Shown here in pieces: positions 49,181 through 58,542 of a stretch of 64,000 bases of DNA (position 1 is the stretch's first letter; each line of letters begins with the position of its first letter). The stretch is from assembly GCA_963662155.1 (NCBI GenBank), contig OY759261.1:40751996-40815995 (forward strand), written 5' to 3'. Source of the stretch: Lamellibrachia columna. Lineage: Eukaryota; Annelida; Polychaeta; Sabellida; Siboglinidae. A model generated the notes under the pieces. That model ran no database searches, had not been told where the DNA came from, and was given only the letters and a program-made list of their open reading frames with translations. The position numbers were made by a program, and so were the translations under genes.

Positions 49181-50949
49181 CAGACCTGCCAATATTTTAT
49201 GAACAAAAAGCAGAAGATCTTCCTTTTACTGTAAAAAAAACACAGAAGACTTTTTGCTCAGAAAAACAACCAAATTTTATATTGAAAAAATTTGGAAAAC
49301 AAAAATGTACAACAAAAAAGTGCGAACAATGCCAATGAAATAACAAACATGGCGTACAATTTAAAAGAACTGCTAAAACTAGCCACTGCCACACGGGCTC
49401 ATCTGGGATAACAATTTTGCCAGTCCAAAATGTTTTCAGAATGTAACAAAATGGATGTGCGCGCTCGATCGCACGCTCGGTCGCGTGATCAAAAATGTAA
49501 GTATAATATTCATATATAATCAAGTTAACAATACGATAAAAATAGATATGTATATTTACTTACATAATCATTTGACTAAGTCTTAAAAGACTACCAATAC
49601 ATTTACCTGTACATATTGTTGCATCATAAATAATAATCATTAATAATTCAAAATAACAACTGACACACATAGATCGTCTTCTAACGTGAGTCCATTCAGT
49701 GCCTGGGAATACTGTACCACCCACAATTAAAACATCATAGCTCTGCAAATTATCATCATAAAAGTATGAATGAGGTATCATTTTGTTGGTTGCTAAGATA
49801 CTATTTTCTATAATAGAATGATAATAACTACCACACATTAGGTAATCATGGGAACATTACTATCTGAAATTAAAAATTTCATCACAACTGAAAGCAGATT
49901 TCACCCTGCTACCAAACAATTTTAGAGCGGCTGAATGTCCCTACATCCAGTGGTGAAAATGTAGCCAAAGATGTAAGCTATACAATAAAGCAAATATGAA
50001 TCAAATACGTTGAACAGTTTTGTCTGCATCACGGTTTTTGTAGAACCATGTCAAACGTTGACGATTGTTAAAATGAGTATCAAAACACAAAGCAAATAAT
50101 AAACATATTTCACTCTGCTACTAGATAATTTATGAGTTGCTGAATCTCCCTATATCCAGTGGGACAAATGTAGCAACATGTGTAAGTTTTAACATAAATT
50201 AAGCAAACATGAATCAAATATGTTGAGCAGTATTGTTTTTATGATGTTTTATGTACAAACATGTAAAATCATTAAGTTCTGTTTGTTTTGGGTTCCCCCC
50301 ACACACATCAAAGATGTTGAGTGGCAGGTGGATACAATGTAATTACTGGCGGGCGACCGGCTTCCAAGAAAATTATATTGGCTTGACCTATTTCTCACAG
50401 TCTGAATTTGCCTGTCAACTGAATTTGCCACACGTTGTAGTTAGCATTGCGTTGGATAACGGGTATGTCGGATTATAAAAACGACATGGACGGGCTAGTC
50501 CGTCCAAAATAAATCTTTACCCGTCCAAAAACGCATTTTACCCGTCCAAAATACGGGTGGACGGGTCTGTGGATGAGTAGATGTTGCCACAGTTCAGTGT
50601 CATTCCCACACTCTGGTCTCAAGCAGCTGGTCTGTGGTTGTTGTAGATGCCGGTGGCATGTCGTGCCCTGTCGAGAAGGTCTTTAGTTGGCCGGAACATG
50701 TGACAGTCATAGTCAGTGTTCACTTTCACCTGCAGCAGGTTGCACAGTGTCTCAGCACCAAGAGATGACCGGAACTTGGTGTCGTTCTTGGTGCCAATTT
50801 TATTTTCACTTCGGGTGGCGCTGCGATCACCGGGGAAATCGGAAAAAAAGCGGAAGGTTTTCAAAGCATAGCGGAATAGCGGAAGGTTTTCTCAAAAACC
50901 CGAAAAAGCGGAAGATCTTCCGCCAAAAGCGGAAGACTTGGCAGGTCTG
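49181..50949 (-). mobile_element. hAT-like element
   Basis: The ends are perfectly inverted over 12 bp (CAGACCTGCCAA). A 6-bp direct repeat GACATG flanks them (49175-49180, 50950-50955). On the minus strand near the right end a frame (50864-50619) reads TKFRSSLGAETLCNLLQVKV, then a D-L-L-D-R-A-R-HAT block. This resembles the C-terminal dimerisation region of hAT transposases. The rest of the transposase is gone. The 6-bp duplication is shorter than the usual 8 bp of hAT. Repeated GGAAGATCTTCCGC and ACCCGTCCAAAA motifs lie inside. Confidence 0.6.
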
Positions 50950-50955
50950 GACATG

Positions 50956-52282
50956 GTATATTCTGATATGAAACATGCCAACGTCATCCCTGTGCTTAAG
51001 AAAGCAAATCTCGATCATAACAATATGAACAGTTATCAACCAATTTCAAATCTGCCTTTTGTGCCTAAGCTACTTGAACGATACGTCACACGCTGTCTGA
51101 TCGAGCACCTGACTGACAGCAATCTTCTCGACCGCTACCAATCAGCATACAAGTCACATCATTCTACGGAAACTGCGCTAGTTGTGGTTCAGAACGACAT
51201 CCTTGAGGCGCTCGACCAGCCGTGTGGCGTTATCCTGGTACTACTTGACATGTCTACCGCCTTTGACACAGTTGACCATGAAATTCTACTCATCTGACAG
51301 GTCGCAGTCAGTAAATGTACCAGATGGCGCTTCCAACAAAAGTAGCGTCGCTTGCGGAGTCCCTCAAGGTTCGATGCTAGGGCCTCTACTGTTCTCTATG
51401 TACACAGCTCCTATTGGTGATATCATCAGACGACGCAACTTAAGCTTATATCTCTATGCTGATGATACCCAGCTACATATAAAATTTGAGGTGACTGATG
51501 AAACCAACATACTGTTGTCTTTATGCAGATTTGAGAATTGCCCGCGTGTGGATGGTTGAAAATCTATTAAAAATGAATGATGACAAAACGGTCGCACTTG
51601 TGTTAGGATGACGAAACAATCAAGCAAAACATCACATCACCGTGATCAAAATCGGCGACTGTGACATAACGCCAAGTCCTACTGCCAGAAACATTGGTGC
51701 TGTATTCGACTCGGTCACGTAAATTACACCTGCCGCATTGCCTACTTTCATCTGAGAAATATCGCGTCGATCCGATCATGTCTTACACAGAAAGCGGCGG
51801 TCCGTCTGATATACTCACTCGTCATATCGAGAATTTATTATGCGAACTGTCTGCTACATGGCGTCCCTGATTGCCTGATCAACAAGCTGCAAAGAGTACA
51901 AATTGCTGCTGCTCGGCTGGTGGTCCGCTGCCACAGATGGGACCACATCACATCGGTACTCAAGAAACTGCCCTGGCTTCCCGTGAAGCAACGCATTCAT
52001 TATGCAATTCTTCTACTGGCGTTTCGTGCTCGACACGGACTGGCACCCGCTTACATAACTAACCTACTCCACGAACAACGAGCTACTCGCGTGTTACTTT
52101 CGGCTCCAAACAATGATTTATACGTGCCGCCATCTCGTAGCCGATACGGTGACAGAACTTTCTCAGTTTCTGCTCCACGAATGTGGAATGCACTCCCAAA
52201 CGAGATGAAGACAATCTCTTGCCTAGTGACTTTTAAAAGACTCTTAAAAACGCATCTCTTATGGGTTGCATATGCATCTTAA
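50956..52282 (+). mobile_element. CR1/L2-like LINE, ORF2 3' half, frameshifted
   Basis: Plus-strand RT motifs: [48 protein letters not shown] (motif A), [29 protein letters not shown] (motif C), then LPWLPVKQRIHYAILLLAFR and YGDRTFSVSAPRMWNALPNE. The frame breaks near 51290, 51560 and 51870. The left end coincides with the edge of the hAT-like element. Confidence 0.9.
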
Positions 52283-52583
52283 GCACCACCAGTAGTAAGT
52301 GGAGGTTTTTGGTACCCCCAAATTATGGGCAAAATCACTGGACCAGACATCAAAGGAACATCAAAGGCAAAACACCCTAATATCGCCCACCGCTTATGAG
52401 TGCGCGCAACCAATCAGAGCGCCGCAGAGCGCCCCCTGGCGGTCGTAGCCGAGCGCAGTGCAGTCATGCGTAACCTAAGCGCCCCCTAGGACTGGAGGAG
52501 GAACGAACATTGACCTAGTTACGTTTACCGAAGGGTCGTTAACCTAGTAAGGAGACGAACACAATCGTACGGTGCACACGTAT

Positions 52584-52589
52584 TTTATT
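52584..52589 (-). terminator. Polyadenylation signal for the leftward transcript
   Basis: AATAAA on the minus strand about 190 bp after the protease stop codon. It is the first such hexamer after the capsid/protease genes. Confidence 0.5.
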
Positions 52590-52691
52590 GAATACAACAA
52601 AGCGGCAGCAGTACAAACGAGGCGATCGTATGTGATTGGATACAACGAGTCGGGTATGATGAAGTCGAGGCGACTTGCGAATGGTGACCAT

Positions 52692-52787
52692 CGCGCCAGA
52701 GGTCGCGAACTTACGGGTGTCTCCACCGCGCCAGAGGTTCGAGGGCGAGCTTACGGGTGGAGCGACCACCGCGCCAGAGGCTCAGTA
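52692..52787. repeat. 42-bp GC-rich repeat, about 2.3 copies
   Basis: Three CGCGCCAGAGG blocks separated by CTTACGGGTG-type spacers, just downstream of the protease gene. Confidence 0.8.
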
Positions 52788-53261
52788 TGATACGTGATAG
52801 TACGGTATACCCTTTTTCAGCAGGTTAATCCAATCAAACACGCGACAATCGTTAGCGACCAGATCGGTGTGGAAAGCGTTGACGAAAGTTCTCATAGGAG
52901 CGCCGTTACAACGAAGCATGATATAAGTGACGCAATAATGTCCGCAAACGTTAGACACACCACTCTGAAGTCTCTTGCTATTATGAGTCCACTCGGAACA
53001 GTGTTTGTTCAAGAAGGTGCGGAACGCCGCGTGGCGAGGCGGCAGACCGTACGAACAGAAGTATTCGCCGCGCCCGTCGGAGGACAGGTACAGCGCTATC
53101 CAATGTTCGCCCGGTTCGTCGCCGTCGTCGGTGTTGCACACGAAGGCGATCGGCAAAGCGTCAATTGTTGCAGGCAGTCCATCTCTGGGTACGACGCCGC
53201 CAAAGACGGACGCGGTGTTCGGATCCATCGCCAGTAGACGGGCGATCTGCAGGGTGTCCAT
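52782..53261 (-). CDS. Adenain-like maturation cysteine protease
   Basis: A 159-residue protein, normal length for the Polinton/adenovirus maturation protease that processes capsid precursors. The catalytic His is His53 in GEHWIAL. The nucleophile is Cys106 in SNVCGHYC, with the oxyanion Gln at 99 (RLQSG). The segment 66-75 aligns with the F-D/E-x-x-G strand that supplies the catalytic acid, but reads YFCSYGLPP. Cys69 therefore stands where Asp or Glu is expected. Either Glu66 substitutes or the enzyme is impaired. Starts 1 nt after the capsid reading frame stop, so it is presumably co-expressed with the structural genes. Confidence 0.9.
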   Translation of the reverse strand: MDTLQIARLLAMDPNTASVFGGVVPRDGLPATIDALPIAFVCNTDDGDEPGEHWIALYLSSDGRGEYFCSYGLPPRHAAFRTFLNKHCSEWTHNSKRLQSGVSNVCGHYCVTYIMLRCNGAPMRTFVNAFHTDLVANDCRVFDWINLLKKGIPYYHVSY

Positions 53262-53262
53262 C

Positions 53263-54578
53263 TCAGTAGTCGTAGATGACGTTGCGGTTCTTGTCGATCT
53301 CCAGCACGGACTCGAATTCGACGTAGGCGACGACGTTCACGGTGGTCCGAAGCGCTTCACGGAAATGGAATTCTAAGCGCAGGTTGCCCTTTTGTACCAG
53401 ATTAAAGCAGGGACCGTCGCACTGGTCGGGGGTCAGGTCGAAACAGAAGAAGGTGTAGCGTCTCGGTACTCTTCGCGAGTCAGACCGTTCCCCTCGTCCT
53501 GCCATATCTTGCCGGTCGAGGTGAACATGCTCGCGTAGCTCCTGGCGAAGAGGTCTTCTGCGAAGTTGGGCTGGAAGGGTTTGGCGGGTATCTGACGACC
53601 GTCCACGTACACGGAGACGAAGCTGATGGCGTTGTTCTTGGCGTGAAAGGGGTTTGTGGCGTACGTGCCGTTGTAGGCGTCGTTGTCGATGCAGCACAGT
53701 ACGAGACGTTTCGGCAGGGCGCCGAGGAACAGGTTCTCGTGCGTGTGCGACAGAGCGCCCGTGGGAATGGAGTACACCTTGCATTCGACGGGTCGTAACG
53801 GATACTTGACCGTGGTCCGCTCGAGAGCCATGATGTGAGCCTTCTGCACGGCCGGAGTGATGGTGGCCTTCTTGACGAACAAGGACGCGTTGACGATGGT
53901 TATCGTGTACTCGGTGTTTCCAGCAGCAATCAGTGCAAACGAGGGCTTGCTGCGCACCAGGCGTAACTTGACGTCGACACCATTGATCAGGAATTTATCC
54001 TGCAGAAACATATCCACGTGGAGACGACCCATCATGTCTACCACGCGACTGCCGGCTATGTAGTCTCGTCGAGTCACGAACCCGGGGTTAGGATCGGGTC
54101 CGGCGGCTAGCTCGGCGGCGTGCATGCGACTAGCCTTGTCCTTGTACCACAGCTGATTCGTCAGCTGCGTCGACTTGGCGTCGACTCCGTAACTCAGCAG
54201 CGCCTCTATGTAGGAACGATACGGGTACGAGTTGAAGGACGAAGAGGTCACGAGCGTGCCGTTCAGGGAGAGGTCGACGTTGCTGAACAGCGAATGCAAC
54301 CAGTTGTTCACCGGTCCCACGGGTTCGCCCGCGTCGATAGGGGTACCGTTGGCTCGCGTCACCTTCACCTGCACGTGTAGCATCGTGTTGGCGAGATCCA
54401 TGTAATCGTCTCCCGATCCGGGGATGAAGAATTCTATCGGTCCTCCAGAGTCCAGAGAGGCCGTGGGTTGATGTTCCACCACATGACTGTCGGCGATGCA
54501 GTTCTGAGTGGGGGGTACGGTGAAGAGATCCAGCTCGGTCTTGACTCCCTCGCACGACTGTCTATGCACGAAAGCCAT
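53263..54578 (-). CDS. Major capsid protein (double jelly-roll type), frameshifted
   Basis: The open frame 54578-53433 (381 codons) holds most of a Polinton/adintovirus hexon-type major capsid protein. It starts MAFVHRQSCEGVKTELDLF and contains GGPIEFFIPGSGDDYMDL near residues 45-62 and FLQDKFLINGVDVKLRL near 190-206. The C-terminal 60 or so residues continue in a second frame, from FFCFDLTPDQCDGP to NRNVIYDY, ending at 53263. The break is a single-base shift at about 53445-53460, close to a run of TTCTTCTG. The first ATG overlaps the upstream gene by 17 nt. The protein forms the icosahedral shell. Not functional as sequenced unless the shift is a sequence error. Confidence 0.9.
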
Positions 54579-54963
54579 CGTTGTCGTCGAATATGTCGGC
54601 CGTGCGTTTCTTGGACGTCCGTTTCTTGCGACGTCTCTTTACTGCAGTGCCGGACGTCCTTGCGGCCGCTCCTTTTATACGTTTACCAGGGGGTCGCCGA
54701 ATACTGCTCAGCACGGCATCGGTGACGCGTCGTTTGGCAGCCGTTTTTATGTTCTGGCCTGATAAGACGTCGCCAGCTATGCGAACGCCGGTCTTCAACG
54801 CTCCCCTGCCCAACGCCACGGCACCTCTCTTGATGAGCGGCATGGCGCTGCGCAACAGACCGCCGAACAGACTGCCCAGTCCGTGACCTCGCTGGTATTG
54901 CGCACCGGCGAAGTAGGGCAGCGCACCGCCAGCCTGACGCGCGTAATAATCGTTGTAATTCAT
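54562..54963 (-). CDS. pX/pVI-like basic virion protein
   Basis: 133 residues. A Gly/Ala-rich amphipathic stretch (residues 28-70: GLGSLFGGLLRSAMPLIKRG and on) is followed by a very basic tail (KRRRKKRTSKKR near 111-122) that also looks like a nuclear localisation signal. Small proteins with this layout sit between the capsid genes in Polintons and adintoviruses. They are compared with adenovirus minor core/cement proteins, which contact DNA or disrupt membranes. Its start overlaps the penton-like stop by one base (TGATG), and its end overlaps the major capsid start. Confidence 0.65.
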   Translation of the reverse strand: MNYNDYYARQAGGALPYFAGAQYQRGHGLGSLFGGLLRSAMPLIKRGAVALGRGALKTGVRIAGDVLSGQNIKTAAKRRVTDAVLSSIRRPPGKRIKGAAARTSGTAVKRRRKKRTSKKRTADIFDDNDGFRA

Positions 54964-55793
54964 CAGAACAGTCCGGTCTTGCGTCGACGAAAATGAAGCG
55001 TCACCGTCACTCTACCGTATTCGAATGGCACGCGTCGACCCATGTCGTTCCTTATATCCACCTCGATCGAGTTGAAGTTCGAGCACAACAGGGGTACGTA
55101 GTGCACGTTAGTGAAACGAGCGGACACCCTGTCACCGTGACGTCCGCTAATCGGAAGGGCGCGCAACAGAGGCGCGAGAGTGTCACCCACTATACGAGAC
55201 TCCACGATGTCCGTGTAGACGTAGAGGGTGTCGAACCCCTGCGTCAGGTTCACCACATCGTCGGCCTCGATGTGGAAGGGGTACGCCGAGTCGGGATGGC
55301 GGGAGTCGTTGGGGAGGATGGGAGATGACGTAACCGCCTCCGGCTCGCTGGCTACGGGTTCACGGAATCCTAACATGGACGCCGTCGCGCTGTGGTACGG
55401 TATGGTGAACAGGGTGTTCGCTGTCATGTGTAACGTCATTTTCTGAGTGACGCAACTATAGCTCATTTGAGCCTTTGTCGTCTCCGTCTGCATACTGTAC
55501 AGTCCGTTGTTGACGTGATACAGCAATGTTAACGGATCGTCGTAATACCCACACGACAACTTCGAACGTCGGGACGAGTCCGTAGCATCGATCGTGTTGA
55601 GGAAGAACCAGACATCGTTCTCTGTGACGTTGTACCAAGTGTGTGGATACTGAACCTCAGCCAACCCACACTCCCACTCGCCGGTAAGATCGATGCGTTG
55701 AGGCAAGGCCGTGACGTAATGGGTCAAGGTGTTGTCGGGATGCATCTTCATGGAAGCGTTGCTAGGCAGCGTCATGTAGAAATCAGTCGCCAT
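54963..55793 (-). CDS. Minor capsid (penton-like) protein
   Basis: 276 residues, intact. It opens with FYMTLPSNASMKMHPDNTL, contains RIDLTGEWECGLAEVQYPHT near residues 33-52 and ends in a Tyr-Gly-Arg-Val-Thr-Val-Thr-Leu-x-Phe-Arg-Arg strand. These are typical of the single-jelly-roll vertex protein of Polintons. It would form the fivefold vertices together with the major capsid protein. No signal peptide or membrane segment. Overlaps the upstream membrane-protein gene by 11 nt. Confidence 0.85.
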   Translation of the reverse strand: MATDFYMTLPSNASMKMHPDNTLTHYVTALPQRIDLTGEWECGLAEVQYPHTWYNVTENDVWFFLNTIDATDSSRRSKLSCGYYDDPLTLLYHVNNGLYSMQTETTKAQMSYSCVTQKMTLHMTANTLFTIPYHSATASMLGFREPVASEPEAVTSSPILPNDSRHPDSAYPFHIEADDVVNLTQGFDTLYVYTDIVESRIVGDTLAPLLRALPISGRHGDRVSARFTNVHYVPLLCSNFNSIEVDIRNDMGRRVPFEYGRVTVTLHFRRRKTGLF

Positions 55794-56109
55794 TGCGTCT
55801 CAACGTGGGATTGGGCAGTAGATAACCCAAAGAACTACTCAACAGAGCCGTCCACAGATTAGAATCGCCGTGACCTGTCGTCAGGTTGTAAATGCTGATC
55901 AGAATGACCGTGTACAGGACGACGACCTGACACAGAAACACGATCTCCTCTTTGGGACACGCGGTACCGAAAAGATGCCAGGGAGTGCTGTCTGGCTCGT
56001 TCGGTGCAGCGTCAGTACAATCCTCGTGTTCGTCCACCTCCTTCTCCTCCTCGTCTATGGTGGTGGTGCAGGTCGGTGGTGGTGGTGGTGGTGTCGCGTC
56101 GTGTGTCAT
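55783..56109 (-). CDS. Small membrane protein of Polintons
   Basis: 108 residues. An acidic, Pro-rich N-terminus (polyproline at 7-12, EEEKEVDEHED at 20-30) precedes KEEIVFLCQVVVLYTVILIS, a clear membrane segment at about 55-75. A second, weaker hydrophobic stretch with LWTALLSSSLGYLLPNP lies at about 86-101. I recall a similar short protein next to the penton gene in other Polintons, but its role is unknown. The start at 56109 is the only ATG before the hydrophobic part. CCACCACCACC repeats on the plus strand encode the proline run. Confidence 0.65.
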   Translation of the reverse strand: MTHDATPPPPPPTCTTTIDEEEKEVDEHEDCTDAAPNEPDSTPWHLFGTACPKEEIVFLCQVVVLYTVILISIYNLTTGHGDSNLWTALLSSSLGYLLPNPTLRRNGD

Positions 56110-56139
56110 TGCTCGAATGCAGTGTCGGCATGTGCGAGG

Positions 56140-57184
56140 CTAGTCTTTATAGTTGACGAGTCCCTTGGCATCGATCCAGCTGTTGAAGTAGGAGGAATAG
56201 CCGAACCATTTCACCAAAGCTTCCTTTCGTCTACCAACTGTACGGCGTTTCAGTACCGCTTCAACACGGTACACCTTATCAAAGGGTACCGTCACCTTCT
56301 GCAGCTCCAGTTCGTAGAAGGTACCCTCCAGCACTTCGCCGAGATCGTCCCGCAAGCGATACACGGGTGGATCGGAGGGGTGAACCTCGTGTATCGTGAA
56401 CAACTCTTCGCTCCAGTTCGTCTCGTAGCCCTTTTCGAACGTGCGTTTGTACTTGCTGACACGCACGCGATCTGACACGTGCAACTTGGGCACGCCCTTA
56501 CCATCGTGACCGTACAGACGTTGCCACACCTGTTCCTGGTTCTGTGCATTCACCTGTGACGGAGCCATACCGATCATGCGGTGGGGGGCATTGTTATACG
56601 ATCGCATTAAGTCCGGAAGGATGTCGATGTACCGCCACGTCTGGTGTTTCGTGAAGTAGCGCCACATGCGCGACTTCAACGTTCGGTTGAACCGTTCCAC
56701 GACGGCTGCCTTCGTCTCCGCATTGTGCGTGTAGAAGTAATGTATGTCGTAACGCTTCAATAGCGCCTGAACGGATTTGTTCCGGAATTCTGTGCCTTTA
56801 TCCGTCTGCAAGGTCTGGGGGCAAACGTCGACGAACGTGGATTGCGGACTTGTTATTCATGGGAACACACCAGGCCACTTTCGAGAAGACGTCGATCATC
56901 GTGAGGAGAAAGGCCATACCGTCGTTGACGCGTTTGACCTTCGACATGTCTACGAGATCGGCCTGCCACTGCTGAAGCATACCACCCACGATGACGCGTC
57001 GTCTCTTGAAATGACGTCTCGCTGGTTTGTGTAAGGTGTAGGTGTCCTGTGCCGACAACCATGCCGAGACGGTCTTGTGTGGCAGGCGCGTGACGCGTCG
57101 CAAGCCAGTGACGCCGCCATAACTGCCTACCTTCGTGGGATCGAAGTAGACCTCACTCAAGGAGCGTTCTCCCCTCTGTGCCAT
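56140..57184 (-). CDS. Retrovirus-type integrase with chromodomain, frameshifted
   Basis: The start was chosen at the ATG 57184 (MAQRGERSLSEVYFDPTKVG). The N-terminal part has HKTVSAWLSAQDTYTLHKPA and the first catalytic Asp in WQADLVDM. A one-base shift at about 56835-56860 moves the rest into another frame. That frame has the second Asp in QTDKGTEF and the catalytic Glu in AVVERFNRTLKSRMW, with 34 residues between them. An SH3-like segment (HVSDRVRVSK) and a C-terminal chromodomain (YRVEAVLKRRTVGRRKEALV then KWFGYSSYFNSW) follow. It would insert the element's DNA; the chromodomain may direct it to marked chromatin. Broken as sequenced. Confidence 0.95.
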
Positions 57185-57329
57185 CAAAAGAGGTGGAGGA
57201 CCGATGTGTTGACGGGGGCGGTGACGTTGACGCCGGAGGCCGACTGCTGACGAATGACGAGGAGCACGCCGACGTGTAATAGGACACACACTATGGCACC
57301 CACAATGCAAGCGGTGGAACAACAACGGT

Positions 57330-57464
57330 CTAGTAGCGTAACCATAGTCTGAATAACACCTGTTGTATAAGAATGTCGGCTGCAACGTCTCCCAGCACGG
57401 TAAATCCTTCGAACAATATCGCAGCGACGAGGGAACGGTACGCGTCCTGTGGATCGATGAGCAT
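57330..57464 (-). CDS. Small hydrophobic ORF A (duplicate)
   Basis: 44 residues: MLIDPQDAYRSLVAAILFEG, then a mixed hydrophobic helix. The DNA around it is a diverged copy of the region around ORF B (57501-57749). The conserved upstream codons encode RVRSTVFVM in both, but the ATG used in B is ACG here. This copy must either start at the internal ATG or be dead. Function unknown; a membrane-associated peptide is likely. Confidence 0.45.
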   Translation of the reverse strand: MLIDPQDAYRSLVAAILFEGFTVLGDVAADILIQQVLFRLWLRY

Positions 57465-57500
57465 GACGAACACTGTGCTACGGACACGCGTCGTACCACC

Positions 57501-57749
57501 TTATACGGTGTTCCATCCAGCCAATGACGACGAAGCCTTGCGTGATGTGGGGGGAGGGTGGGTGGGTGGACAAGGAATGGTCCATTCGTCGAGCAAGGGG
57601 GGTTCGAATAACGTCTGTGGCATAAAACTTAGGACTAGACCGTGAGCAATCATGTAAAGTCCACTGATAAATATCGCACCGACGATGGAACGGTACACGA
57701 GGTCCTGTGGATCGGGCGACATGACGAACACTGTGCTACGGACACGCAT
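57501..57749 (-). CDS. Small membrane protein ORF B (duplicate)
   Basis: 82 residues with one membrane segment at about 20-43 (YRSIVGAIFISGLYMIAHGL). The C-terminal part (about 58-80: PCPPTHPP, RKASSSLAGW) copies the end of the neighbouring 259-residue protein (RKALSSLAGW). This shows the duplication unit ran across the gene boundary. It begins 9 nt after that gene's stop. Function unknown. I find no counterpart I can name. Confidence 0.5.
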   Translation of the reverse strand: MRVRSTVFVMSPDPQDLVYRSIVGAIFISGLYMIAHGLVLSFMPQTLFEPPLLDEWTIPCPPTHPPPTSRKASSSLAGWNTV

Positions 57750-57758
57750 CGTACCATC

Positions 57759-58538
57759 CTATAGGTTGCCCCAACCAGCCAATGACGACAAAGCCTTGCG
57801 TGATTCGGGGGGTGGGGTGGGCATGGTATGTTCCATTCGACGGCTCTGACGGGCAAGGGGTGTCCAACTTAGCGATCTTCGTGCACTACCTGATGCAGCA
57901 CGCGGAGTAGTAATTGACCGGCGAGAGGGAGTGACCGGCGGCTCCGGACGTATGTAGGCTCTCCTGGAGACGTTACCGACCAACGTCATGGGTAGGTTGA
58001 TGGCACGGAGTTGTCGTGCGAATGGCTGCCAACCCGTCGGAGCGGTCTTTCTCTTACGCAACAGATCATTAACGAGATCCACCACGTTACTTCCGACAAC
58101 CGGCACGCCCTCGTGTATCAGTTCACCGCGAGCGGTCCACGCGATATCTCTCTTGAGATGCTCCATCAAACGGCTGGCTTTGGCCTGCATGGTCTTGGGA
58201 ACGGTGGCCAAGACGGTGGCCTCCAGTCCGCTAATAGGGGCTCGTGCTGTACCCTCCGACCCCGACTCCGACGTCACCTCCGACTCGTTCACCGTGATCA
58301 CGCGTAGCGGTTCCTTGATGCGTTTATCGGTCAAGACGTTGTACCGCTGCAACACCTGATTATACAGGGTCACCTTGGTCCCGTCGTCTAGGTCCTTTCT
58401 ATCTAGGATGGTCTTCATCTCGTCATCGAGGGCTTGCACCTTCCTGCCTAAGGTGTCGGTTGCGGGTGGGGGTGGGGGTGACCGAAGCGTGTCCAACAGT
58501 CGCGGGTCCACCAAGGCCATCTTGCGTGTGTGCTCCAT
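57759..58538 (-). CDS. Conserved Polinton protein of unknown function
   Basis: 259 residues, intact. Recognisable blocks are MALVDPRLLDTLR, KVQALDDEMKTILDRKDLDD, YNQVLQRYNVL, VLATVPKTMQAKASRLMEHL and GVPVVGSNVVDLVNDLLRKR. They are followed by an Arg/Ser/Pro-rich tail. I recognise this block order from a protein widespread in animal Polintons (labelled PW in some fish elements, from memory). The mid region is helical with a coiled-coil look. The C-terminus is basic and may contact DNA. A structural or core role is plausible but unproven. Ends 9 nt before small ORF B. Confidence 0.7.
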   Translation of the reverse strand: MEHTRKMALVDPRLLDTLRSPPPPPATDTLGRKVQALDDEMKTILDRKDLDDGTKVTLYNQVLQRYNVLTDKRIKEPLRVITVNESEVTSESGSEGTARAPISGLEATVLATVPKTMQAKASRLMEHLKRDIAWTARGELIHEGVPVVGSNVVDLVNDLLRKRKTAPTGWQPFARQLRAINLPMTLVGNVSRRAYIRPEPPVTPSRRSITTPRAASGSARRSLSWTPLARQSRRMEHTMPTPPPESRKALSSLAGWGNL

Positions 58539-58542
58539 GTAT

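Larger units (their letters stand above)
52290..52790. other. Junction between host and Polinton
   Basis: Composition switches here from AT-rich to GC-rich. The left terminal repeat of the Polinton must lie in this stretch, but I cannot place it because the right end is outside the window. Contents: two GCGCCCCCT blocks (52428-52445 is a good CTCF-like match), a minus-strand polyadenylation signal and a three-copy 42-bp repeat. Confidence 0.5.
57325..57865 (-). repeat. Tandem duplication of about 270 bp inside the provirus
   Basis: Segments about 57370-57600 and 57650-57860 share CACGCRTCGTACCA, CATGACGAACACTGTGCTAC, CCAGCCAATGACGAC and AAGCCTTGCGTGAT in the same order, with moderate divergence. 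The duplicated unit includes the 3' end of the 259-residue gene and a small membrane ORF. Confidence 0.85.

Noticed and set aside
52380..52570. Exact left terminal inverted repeat of the Polinton
   Set aside because: The partner end lies outside the window, so no boundary or target duplication can be verified.
55870..56475. 201-codon plus ORF opposite the membrane protein and integrase
   Set aside because: Antisense shadow of real minus-strand genes; low-complexity translation. The same holds for 62874-63455 (+), 59578-60078 (+) and 52794-53237 (+).
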